DNA of 10,609 bases, from the NCBI GenBank assembly GCA_900552755.1, contig USAY01000067.1, positions 1-10,609 of the forward strand, written 5' to 3'. The stretch comes from an uncultured Collinsella sp. (GTDB taxonomy: Bacteria; Actinomycetota; Coriobacteriia; Coriobacteriales; Coriobacteriaceae). This document shows, in pieces, positions 1 through 5,771 of this stretch; positions within the stretch are counted from its first letter, which is position 1; every line of letters begins with the position of its first letter. A program made the translations under genes and the position numbers. The notes beneath the pieces were generated by a model. That model made no database searches, was not told the origin of the DNA, and worked only from the letters and a program-made list of their open reading frames with translations.

Positions 1-185
1 GTTGCCGCGCCCCGCAGTGCCCGCTTCCCCCGAGAACAATTATCAGTGCAGGTAGAAGGCCTGTCGATTTTCGAAAAAGGCGGTCATGGTTGGCCCCATC
101 GAGTTAAACGTAGTAGATAGGCCCTTTTCGTGGCGGACCATCAAACGAACGCCGACGCTTGTGCTGTAGCCGCTCCGATCATTCG
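1..185. other. Gene-poor left edge
   Basis: I see no convincing gene here. On the minus strand a short reading frame (43-141, 32 codons, from an ATG at 139-141 to a TGA at 43-45) would encode a peptide ending in AFFENRQAFYLH. No Shine-Dalgarno sequence precedes its ATG, and the frame stays open upstream into the neighbouring inverted repeat, so it may be the tail of a decayed gene. Positions 33-57 resemble 1363-1387 (about 20 of 25 bases), which also ends in a Tyr-Leu-His-stop reading on the minus strand. This suggests a diverged intergenic repeat rather than a gene. Confidence 0.4.
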
Positions 186-256
186 TAAGTTGCGGTGGAA
201 TAGTTCCTAAATTCGACTACTCAAGGCTAAAACCGGAACTATATCACCGCAACTTA
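186..256. repeat. 71-bp inverted repeat, copy 1
   Basis: The 22-nt arms 186-207 and 235-256 are inverted copies matching at 20 of 22 positions and enclose a 27-nt spacer (208-234). The shared arm core reads AAGTTGCGGTG, then an A/T-rich step, then TAGTTCC. The same arms and spacer length recur at 1407-1477 and 7781-7847. This copy lies about 50 bp beyond the stop codon of the minus-strand HTH gene. No T-run follows the stem on either strand, so it does not look like a simple terminator. It is probably a REP- or MITE-like interspersed element. Confidence 0.85.
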
Positions 257-308
257 GGAGGGAGGGGCGGGGGGTACTAGTTGGGTGCTGCCGTCGGGCT
301 GGGATGGT

Positions 309-1223
309 TTAGGCTCGTTCGCGATGCTTCCATCGTTTACGGCACCAACGCATGAGTGCTTTTACGACCGGGATGGTGATGAGAATTACCCAGGCGGGAT
401 GGGGTTGCCCCAGACAGAGCCACATGTAGAGGAACCATGCCTCGGCACTGACCGAATAGACGACATCGATCAGCTTAGATAAGTGGCGTTGGTCGATAAA
501 GTCGCCAAGCGCGTAATAGACGGGAATCAAAAAGACGAGGAAGAGTCCCGTAGCCCATGTGCCGTAGGCAATGCCGAGCACCAGGTAGGCGAGGGTGACG
601 AGCGCGGGGAAGGGGAATTTGTTCCATGTACGTCCGACCTTGGTGTGGAAATGCTTGCCATGATGGTCGAGCTTGTCGTGTGCTTCCTTCCAGCTGGAGA
701 ACGTCTCGCCGTCGATGGTGACGGTGCCGTCGTCATTGGTATGCACGCTATGTCCATCGTCCTCAAGCGTATCGACATGCACGCCGTCCGGCCCCACATG
801 CACCTCTTCGCCCTTGCGCTCGTTTGTCACATGGATGCCGTTCCAGCCAACATGGACTTCCTCGCCTTTATTGGGATCAATGACGTGGATGCCGCGCGCG
901 AGGGAAATATCGACAAGTGGTTTGTCGCTGCAATCGGCGTGCTCGGCAGAATCTTCGGCCTCTTTAGCCTCATCCACCGTTTCGGTACTGCCGTCCTCTG
1001 AGCCATCGGCATCACTAGCCGCTTCCCCATACAGCAGCTCATCCAGCGACACACCATACAGCGCGGCGAGCGCAATGAGGTTATCGGTATCGGGTGAGGA
1101 CTCGCTGCGTTCCCATTTACTGACAGCCTGACGACTCACACCCAGCTGGGCGGCAAGCGCCTCCTGAGAAAGCCCGGCAGCTTTGCGGCGATCGACGAGG
1201 CGCTGCGCCATCGCAAGATCCAT
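309..1223 (-). CDS. Membrane-anchored XRE-family HTH protein
   Basis: This 304-residue protein has an N-terminal XRE/Cro helix-turn-helix domain (about residues 6-62, core GLSQEALAAQLGVSRQAVSKW), so it should bind DNA. An acidic linker follows (about 68-100). Residues 111-164 hold three copies of an 18-residue repeat, starting GIHV (111), GIHV (129) and GVHV (147), the first two sharing KGEEVHVG. The C-terminal part has about four hydrophobic segments (near 203-221, 222-244, 252-270, 276-292) and ends in a basic tail. The ATG at 1221-1223 is chosen over one at 1293-1295 because AAAGGAA lies 5 nt upstream and the HTH fold starts at once. The layout suggests a membrane-held regulator or envelope sensor. 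Its targets and signal are unknown. No partner gene is adjacent. Confidence 0.85.
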   Translation of the reverse strand: MDLAMAQRLVDRRKAAGLSQEALAAQLGVSRQAVSKWERSESSPDTDNLIALAALYGVSLDELLYGEAASDADGSEDGSTETVDEAKEAEDSAEHADCSDKPLVDISLARGIHVIDPNKGEEVHVGWNGIHVTNERKGEEVHVGPDGVHVDTLEDDGHSVHTNDDGTVTIDGETFSSWKEAHDKLDHHGKHFHTKVGRTWNKFPFPALVTLAYLVLGIAYGTWATGLFLVFLIPVYYALGDFIDQRHLSKLIDVVYSVSAEAWFLYMWLCLGQPHPAWVILITIPVVKALMRWCRKRWKHRERA

Positions 1224-1228
1224 GGTGG

Positions 1229-1235
1229 TTCCTTT
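1229..1235 (-). promoter_or_regulatory. RBS fixing the HTH gene start
   Basis: AAAGGAA on the minus strand sits 5 nt before the ATG at 1221-1223. It supports that start over the in-frame ATG 72 bases further upstream, which would add a 24-residue basic extension unusual before an XRE domain. Confidence 0.7.
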
Positions 1236-1406
1236 CGTTTGATGGTCGAATCGAATGTGCCGAGTATGCCGAGAACAACCGGTAGCGACCACCATTTCTA
1301 GTTAGAATCTGCTCCAACCCTACCGCAACTACCAGTAGCAACCCCTAACGACCAGCCATTTCAGGACAAATGTCAGTGCAAGTAGCAGCCAAGAGCCCCC
1401 ACTCAG

Positions 1407-1477
1407 TAAGTTGCGGTGGAATAGTTTCTAGATTCAGCCATTTGAGGGCTAAGCTGGAACTATTTCACCGCAACTTA
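1407..1477. repeat. 71-bp inverted repeat, copy 2
   Basis: The arms 1407-1428 and 1456-1477 (22 nt each, 20 of 22 matching) flank a 27-nt spacer at 1429-1455. The arms are nearly identical to copy 1. The spacer is also related to that of copy 1: both begin TAAATTC or TAGATTC and both contain GGCTAA. The spacer itself can pair weakly (AGCC with GGCT). This shared spacer shows that the unit is the whole 71 bp, not only the arms. It lies about 180 bp beyond the pfk stop codon. Confidence 0.85.
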
Positions 1478-1536
1478 ATTTCAGGCTAGGCACCTGTAGC
1501 AAGAAGGCGAATAGCCTCGGCGAGCATGTAAACGCA

Positions 1537-1633
1537 GGGCCCTCCGACCCCGCCCGACGATTTCGATTGGCGACCTTTGACGGAGTCAAGGGAGGAGCCA
1601 AATCGAAATACGTCGGGCGGGGTCGGAGGGCCC
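1537..1633 (-). terminator. Long near-perfect hairpin after pfk
   Basis: Arms 1537-1559 and 1611-1633 pair perfectly over 23 bp and are very GC-rich (outer end GGGCCC). The stem continues through 1560-1568 with 1601-1609 and 1569-1571 with 1597-1599, interrupted only by single unpaired A bases at 1600 and 1610. At the top, CCTTTGAC (1574-1581) pairs with GTCAAGGG (1585-1592), leaving a 3-nt loop. The stem starts 23 nt after the pfk stop codon, so a role in ending or protecting the pfk transcript is likely. No clear U-run follows on the minus strand, and the length far exceeds a normal intrinsic terminator. It could instead be a mobile palindromic element or a structured RNA. Confidence 0.6.
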
Positions 1634-1656
1634 GATGGGATGGATTTCGGCCGAGG

Positions 1657-2736
1657 CTATTCGTCGCCGAAGCTGATGCCCAGCGCCTTGGCCTCGCGCA
1701 CCAGATCGCTCTGGGGGTCGGCAAACTTGAGCTTGCCGGCGACCTCCTCGAGCGGCATGTGGCACATCTTGCCGTCGCGCAGGGCGATCATGTAGCCAAA
1801 CTCGCCGCGCAGGCAGCCAAGCGCGGCCTCGACGCCGCACTGGGTCGCAAAGATGCGGTCCTGGGCGTTGGGCTGGCCGCCGCGCTGCGTGTGGCCGGGG
1901 ATGGCGACGCGGGTCTCGCGACCGGTCTTGGCCTCGATCTCCTTGGCGATGTCGTAGACGATCGACGGGCTCGTGCGCTCGGCGAGCTTCTTCTTGTACT
2001 CCTTCTTGGACAGCGCCGCGTCCTCCTTGGAGATAGCGCCCTCGGCGACGGCCACGATGGTAAAGCGGCTGCCGGTCTCCATGCGATGCTCGATGGTCTT
2101 GATGACCTGGTCCATGTCGTAGGGGATCTCGGGAATCAAGATGACATCCGCACCGCCCGCGACGCCGGCGTACAGCGGGATCCAGCCAACCTTGTGGCCC
2201 ATGATCTCGATAACGAATACGCGCCCATGGCTTGAAGCGGTGGTGTGGATGTCGTCGATGCACTTGGTGGCGACGTCGATGGCGCTCGTAAAGCCAAACG
2301 TCATCTCGGTGCCCCAGGTGTCGTTATCGATGGTCTTGGGCAGGGCGATAACGTTGAGGCCCTCTTCGCGCAGGCGGTTGGCGGTCTTGGTGGAGCCGTT
2401 GCCGCCCAGCATAAACAGGCAGTCGAGCTGCAACTTGTGATAGGTGTGGACCATCGCGGGTACCTTCTCGACGCCGTCGGCCTCGGGAATGTTCAGGCGC
2501 TTGAACGGCGTGCGGCTCGTGCCCAGAATAGTGCCGCCGCGGGTGAGGATACCGCTAAAATCGGCGGGCGTCATGACACGGAACCTGCTGTAGATAAGGC
2601 CCTGATATCCGTCCTCAAAGCCATAAATCTCGATAGGCTCTTCGCTATTGGTCATAAGCGTTTTGACAATGCCGCGCATGGTGGCGTTGAGCGCCTGGCA
2701 GTCGCCGCCACTAGTAAGAAGACCGATCCTAAGCAT
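1657..2736 (-). CDS. pfkA: 6-phosphofructokinase
   Basis: Phosphorylates fructose 6-phosphate to fructose 1,6-bisphosphate, the committing step of glycolysis, in the cytosol. At 359 residues it is somewhat longer than E. coli PfkA. Visible motifs are the N-terminal TSGGDCQALN nucleotide loop, GGNGS (111-115), PKTIDND (133-139, catalytic base D137), MGH (179-181), the substrate Glu in PEI (203), and GHTQRGG (281-287). Position 114 is Gly, as in ATP-using enzymes (E. coli Gly104), while position 134 is Lys (E. coli Gly124), a pairing found in the mixed or group III PFK branch. Asn113 replaces the usual Asp of GGDGS. ATP is the likelier phosphoryl donor, but PPi cannot be excluded. The ATG follows GGAAGGA at good spacing. 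A TATAAC near 2755-2760 may be the -10 box. Confidence 0.95.
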   Translation of the reverse strand: MLRIGLLTSGGDCQALNATMRGIVKTLMTNSEEPIEIYGFEDGYQGLIYSRFRVMTPADFSGILTRGGTILGTSRTPFKRLNIPEADGVEKVPAMVHTYHKLQLDCLFMLGGNGSTKTANRLREEGLNVIALPKTIDNDTWGTEMTFGFTSAIDVATKCIDDIHTTASSHGRVFVIEIMGHKVGWIPLYAGVAGGADVILIPEIPYDMDQVIKTIEHRMETGSRFTIVAVAEGAISKEDAALSKKEYKKKLAERTSPSIVYDIAKEIEAKTGRETRVAIPGHTQRGGQPNAQDRIFATQCGVEAALGCLRGEFGYMIALRDGKMCHMPLEEVAGKLKFADPQSDLVREAKALGISFGDE

Positions 2737-2774
2737 GGTGAATCCTTCCGGGCAAGTTATAACATGCGCATAAG

Positions 2775-2807
2775 TTTACCCCCGCACACTGTTGATGCGG
2801 GGGTAAA
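2775..2807 (-). terminator. 12-bp hairpin between the hydrolase and pfk
   Basis: TTTACCCCCGCA (2775-2786) pairs perfectly with TGCGGGGGTAAA (2796-2807) around a 9-nt loop. It lies about 70 nt beyond the stop codon of the amide hydrolase gene and just before the pfk leader, so it probably separates the two units. No U-run follows the stem on the minus strand, so an attenuating or RNA-protecting role is also possible. Confidence 0.5.
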
Positions 2808-2876
2808 ACGTGTTAGCTCAAGCGTATGGAAATGTAAGCAACGTCAGGCGAGCGTAAGGACGACGGTGCCAGCTCC

Positions 2877-3962
2877 TTACAGTGCGAAGGCGTCGACGTC
2901 GCCCCAGTGGCGGCGCAGCGTAATAGCGGCAGCGGGTTCGGTATTGTCAAAGACGACCGACCATTGCGTGTTGCTGGTGATGTCTTCCGGATTGGGCTCT
3001 TGCGCCGCAGCGCGTAGGGCCTTCCAAGCGACTGCCTCGTCCTGGGCACCGACATGGGCGTCAAGGACATCGGCGATTGCGACGGCGCGCTCTTTACCAT
3101 GGCCCAGCTCGCCATTCTTTTGATTGGGCAGCACTTCGTCGCCATAGCAGGCATAGAAGTTCGTAACCTGGCGTACAGGAGTCGCTTTAAAAGCGCGGTC
3201 GGGATCGCGCGGATCCCACTCTACTACGCGCGCGTCACCGGAGGCGTCGTTGATAAAGAAGTGGTAATCGCGTCCGGCCATGGCGTGCATGTCGTAGGCA
3301 GAAAGCAGGTCGACAGCTTCTTGCGTGGTGGCGGCACGGTCGAGCACCAGACGGATGGCGAGCGAGGTATTGATGACGGGGCGTTGCGTGTCCTGGTCAC
3401 AGGGCTTGGAATCCAGGGTGAGTACGGCAATGGATACGCCGCATTCGTTAACGCCGTCGAGCTGAGCAAACGGGCCCATGAGTGCGGCGGCACGTCCGGC
3501 GACGGAGTCAAGCGGAGTGTTATCGCCCAGGTTGTTAAGGGCGGCAAACCCGATGGAGGCATAACCGCCGCGTGGGTGATTGCGCACCAGCAACGCCGAG
3601 GTGTCGTCCTTAAAGTCGTAATTGCGGCCGGTGCGCACGCGGCCTTCGGCATCTACGGCGACAAAAGCGCTGCAGGCAAACTGGGGCGCCTGGACATGTG
3701 CCGGCACACCGGGCAGCACCTGCGCCACCACGGCATCGATGTAGGCCTGGTCGTCGCGCACGCCAGCTGCGATGATGCGGTCAAGGTCGTAGTCGTAGGC
3801 GATGTCGATTGCGTACAGGTCATAGCCGTCTGCGTAGCCAGTCAAGCGTTTGAGCGACGCGGCGGACTTGATTTGCTTGCGGTAAACGATGCCAGCGGCA
3901 GCGGCAAGGCCGACGGTGACTCCCGCGACACCGCAGGCGATGGCAATGTTACGTGGCTTCAT
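2877..3962 (-). CDS. Membrane-anchored linear amide C-N hydrolase (choloylglycine hydrolase-like)
   Basis: This 361-residue protein belongs to the Ntn-hydrolase group that includes bile salt hydrolases, penicillin V acylases and acid-ceramidase-like enzymes, which cleave linear amide bonds. Residues 5-27 form a hydrophobic helix with a basic flank (YRKQ), which suggests a membrane anchor. The likely nucleophile is Cys97 (APQFACSAF). It would have to be exposed by self-cleavage, because about 96 residues precede it. GRNYDF (112-117) carries the conserved Asp, and LDGVNECGVSIAV (168-180) and HFFINDASGD match family blocks. The C-terminal NTQWSVVFDN (331-340) fits the family's last strands. GAGGAG precedes the ATG by about 6 nt. 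The substrate is unknown: N-acyl amino acids, bile conjugates or peptidoglycan-type amides are all possible. It is divergent from the M18 gene. Confidence 0.8.
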   Translation of the reverse strand: MKPRNIAIACGVAGVTVGLAAAAGIVYRKQIKSAASLKRLTGYADGYDLYAIDIAYDYDLDRIIAAGVRDDQAYIDAVVAQVLPGVPAHVQAPQFACSAFVAVDAEGRVRTGRNYDFKDDTSALLVRNHPRGGYASIGFAALNNLGDNTPLDSVAGRAAALMGPFAQLDGVNECGVSIAVLTLDSKPCDQDTQRPVINTSLAIRLVLDRAATTQEAVDLLSAYDMHAMAGRDYHFFINDASGDARVVEWDPRDPDRAFKATPVRQVTNFYACYGDEVLPNQKNGELGHGKERAVAIADVLDAHVGAQDEAVAWKALRAAAQEPNPEDITSNTQWSVVFDNTEPAAAITLRRHWGDVDAFAL

Positions 3963-4113
3963 GACGGCTCCTCTCGTCCTGTTAGCGCAATTGTCGCAAA
4001 AGGAGCGCGGGCATGATGGCTCAACTTGGTGAGCGGCGCGGAATTAAGCACGGAATGAAGAGTGCGGTGCTGGCGTGGCGGGGTATGCTGGAGGGGACCA
4101 TCAACCCAGCGAA

Positions 4114-4120
4114 AGGGGAG
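4114..4120 (+). promoter_or_regulatory. RBS fixing the M18 aminopeptidase start
   Basis: AGGGGAG lies 3 nt before the ATG at 4124-4126. It favours this start over the in-frame ATG at 4013, whose extra 37 residues do not resemble the M18 family and would use up most of the divergent promoter region. Confidence 0.65.
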
Positions 4121-4123
4121 AGC

Positions 4124-5509
4124 ATGACGGATCAGGAAACGCCCGAGCGCGCGCATGTGACGGCCGATGATATCGAGGCCGCCAACGACCTTATCGACTT
4201 TATCGAGGCATGCCCCAGTATGTTCCATACGGCGGCGACCATTATGGCCGAGCTCGACGAGGCGGGCTTTACCTACCTGCCCGAGAATGCGGCGTGGGAC
4301 ATCGAGCCGGGCGGGCGTTATTACACGCAGCGCAACACCTCGAGCGTTGTTGCCTTTAAGGTGGGCGAGGACCTGGCCGCGACGTGGGGCGAGGACGGTG
4401 TTGCCGGTGACTATCATTTTCAGCTCACGGCGTCGCACAGCGATTCGCCGACGTTTAAGGTCAAGGCCGTGCCCGAGCTCGATGGCGCAGGCGAGACGCT
4501 GCGCCTGAACACCGAGGCCTACGGCGGCATGATCGACTACACCTGGTTCGACCGCCCGCTGGCGCTGGCCGGACGTGTGCTGGTGCGCGAGGGTGGCCGT
4601 ATCGAGAGCCGCCTGCTTGCCACCGAGCGCGAGGTCGCTATCATTCCGAGTCTTGCCATCCACATGAACCGCGGCGTTAACGAGGGCTTTGCTCCCAACC
4701 GAGCCGTTGACCTGTGCCCGCTCATCAGCGCCGGCGAGCTTAAACAGGGAGATTTTGACGCACTGATCGCTGACGAACTGGACGTTGAACCCGAGCAGAT
4801 CCTAGGTCGTGATCTGTTCCTGGTCAATCGTCAGGATGCGCGCATTTGGGGCTGGGCCGACGAGTTTATCTCGACGCCCAAGCTCGACGACCTGGCCTGC
4901 GCCTACACCTCGCTGCAGGCATTTTTGGGTGCCGAGAACGCGCACGACGTCTCGGTCTTTTGCTGCTTTGATAACGAGGAGGTTGGTTCCGAGACCAAGC
5001 AGGGCGCCATGTCGACGTTCTTGGCCGACGTGCTGCGCCGCATCAACGGATCGCTGGGCTTTGACGACGAGTCGTACCATCGCGCACTTGCCGCCTCGAT
5101 GCTTGTGAGCTGCGACAACGCGCATGCCGTGCACCCCAACCACGCCGAGAAGTGCGATGCTCGCAATCAGGTTGTGCTCAACGGCGGCATCGTCATCAAG
5201 GAAGCCGCCAACCAGCACTACTGCACCGATGCCTTTAGCCGCGCGGTGTTCCAGGCCATCTGTGATGACGCCGACGTACCCACGCAGGCCTTCGCCAACA
5301 AGAGCGATATGGCCGGCGGCTCCACGCTTGGCAATCTGTCCAATATGCAGGCGAGCATGCACGCCGTGGACGTGGGCCTGCCGCAGCTGGCCATGCACTC
5401 AAGCTACGAGACCGGCGGCGTACGCGACGTGATGTACGCCATCCGCGCCCTCACCGCCTTCTACGAGCGAAACCTAACCATCAACGGCGCCGAAAGCGTG
5501 GAGCTCTAA
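4124..5509 (+). CDS. M18 family aminopeptidase (aspartyl type)
   Basis: Cytosolic metallo-aminopeptidase of family M18, which removes N-terminal residues, mainly acidic ones, from peptides. From the ATG at 4124 it has 461 residues, slightly above the usual 420-450. Probable ligands of the two-metal site are H105 (TASHSDSP), the Asp in PKLDDLA (about 255), E285/E286 (CFDNEEVGSE), D331 (VSCDNAHAVHPN) and H425 (AMHSS). The N-terminal FIEACPSMFHTAATI is also typical of the family. All key residues are present, so it should be active, as a large oligomer in known members. It stands alone on the plus strand between a divergent hydrolase and a convergent dehydrogenase. TATGCT at 4084-4089 could be a -10 box, but no good -35 accompanies it. 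The subgroup resembles bacterial ApeB. Confidence 0.93.
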   Translation: MTDQETPERAHVTADDIEAANDLIDFIEACPSMFHTAATIMAELDEAGFTYLPENAAWDIEPGGRYYTQRNTSSVVAFKVGEDLAATWGEDGVAGDYHFQLTASHSDSPTFKVKAVPELDGAGETLRLNTEAYGGMIDYTWFDRPLALAGRVLVREGGRIESRLLATEREVAIIPSLAIHMNRGVNEGFAPNRAVDLCPLISAGELKQGDFDALIADELDVEPEQILGRDLFLVNRQDARIWGWADEFISTPKLDDLACAYTSLQAFLGAENAHDVSVFCCFDNEEVGSETKQGAMSTFLADVLRRINGSLGFDDESYHRALAASMLVSCDNAHAVHPNHAEKCDARNQVVLNGGIVIKEAANQHYCTDAFSRAVFQAICDDADVPTQAFANKSDMAGGSTLGNLSNMQASMHAVDVGLPQLAMHSSYETGGVRDVMYAIRALTAFYERNLTINGAESVEL

Positions 5510-5510
5510 A

Positions 5511-5560
5511 ACCTACCAAAAAGGGATGTTGATTTTGGCAGGTTTTATCTGGGCAAATGC
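5511..5560. repeat. ACCTACCAAAAAGGGA element, copy A
   Basis: This element begins just after the M18 stop codon and is nearly identical to 6727-6778. An inverted pair (5508-5521 with 5533-5546, 13 of 14 matching) can fold into a hairpin with an 11-nt loop. On the minus strand the one odd pair becomes G-U, so the minus RNA pairs fully. In this position it may help end the M18 transcript, since the right arm ends in TTTT. A partial third copy follows at 5589-5614 (ACCAAAAAGGGA, then GCAGGTT). Confidence 0.7.
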
Positions 5561-5626
5561 CAACAGCTAGCTAACCAGACCCCATTGCACCAAAAAGGGA
5601 GAATGCCGCAGGTTGAGCAAAAGTCA

Positions 5627-5730
5627 GCGAGAGCTCGCCAGAGCGAGCAAGGTGACGTGAAAGAGGAGGGCATAGGCCTTTTGGCCATGCCCGACGATTG
5701 AACGTCAGATTGCCGCTCTGGCGAGCTCGC
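5627..5730. repeat. Nested multi-hairpin intergenic element
   Basis: The outer arms GAGCTCGCCAGAGCG (5631-5645) and CGCTCTGGCGAGCTC (5714-5728) pair perfectly. Inside them GCAA (5647-5650) pairs with TTGC (5710-5713), and TGACGT (5653-5658) with ACGTCA (5702-5707). At the centre GGGCAT-A-GGCC (5668-5678) pairs with GGCCATGCCC (5683-5692) over a TTTT loop. The paired segments stay in order along one axis, so the whole 104 nt can fold as one long interrupted stem. It lies between the ends of two convergent genes. It may be a structured RNA or a palindromic mobile element. No gene overlaps it. Confidence 0.6.
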
Positions 5731-5741
5731 AGCGTCGGGTG

Positions 5742-5769
5742 GTTCCGGCGTTTGGTAAAACGCCGGAAC
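5742..5769. terminator. 12-bp hairpin at the dehydrogenase 3' end
   Basis: GTTCCGGCGTTT (5742-5753) pairs perfectly with AAACGCCGGAAC (5758-5769) around a GGTA tetraloop. It begins 2 nt beyond the dehydrogenase stop codon (5772-5774) and could serve both convergent genes. Neither strand has a real U-run after it, so efficient intrinsic termination is uncertain. Confidence 0.55.
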
Positions 5770-5771
5770 AA

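Larger units (their letters stand above)
1224..1656. other. Intergenic region upstream of the HTH gene
   Basis: This 433-bp gap between the HTH gene start and the pfk stop codon has no supportable gene. It must contain the HTH gene promoter (minus strand, probably within 1236-1340), but I cannot pick a convincing -35/-10 pair. It also holds inverted-repeat copy 2 (1407-1477), the long hairpin 1537-1633, and a 25-bp stretch (1363-1387) resembling 33-57. The bases TACCGCAACT at 1321-1330 resemble a lone half-arm of the inverted repeat but are too short to call. Confidence 0.5.

Noticed and set aside
483..1001. Plus-strand 172-codon frame
   Set aside because: It is antisense to the HTH gene, whose domain content is clear. 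The translation shows no family motif.
1586..2263. Minus-strand 225-codon frame
   Set aside because: It overlaps phosphofructokinase in another frame. It is Arg- and His-rich with low complexity, typical of an out-of-frame reading in GC-rich DNA.
2245..3123. Plus-strand 292-codon frame
   Set aside because: It is antisense to pfk and to the hydrolase end and crosses the hairpin gap. No motif is seen.
3054..4016. Plus-strand 320-codon frame
   Set aside because: It is antisense to the amide hydrolase, which has recognisable catalytic blocks.
4013..4123. Longer N-terminus for the M18 aminopeptidase
   Set aside because: The ATG at 4124 has a clear ribosome binding site, and the extra 37 residues are not family-like.
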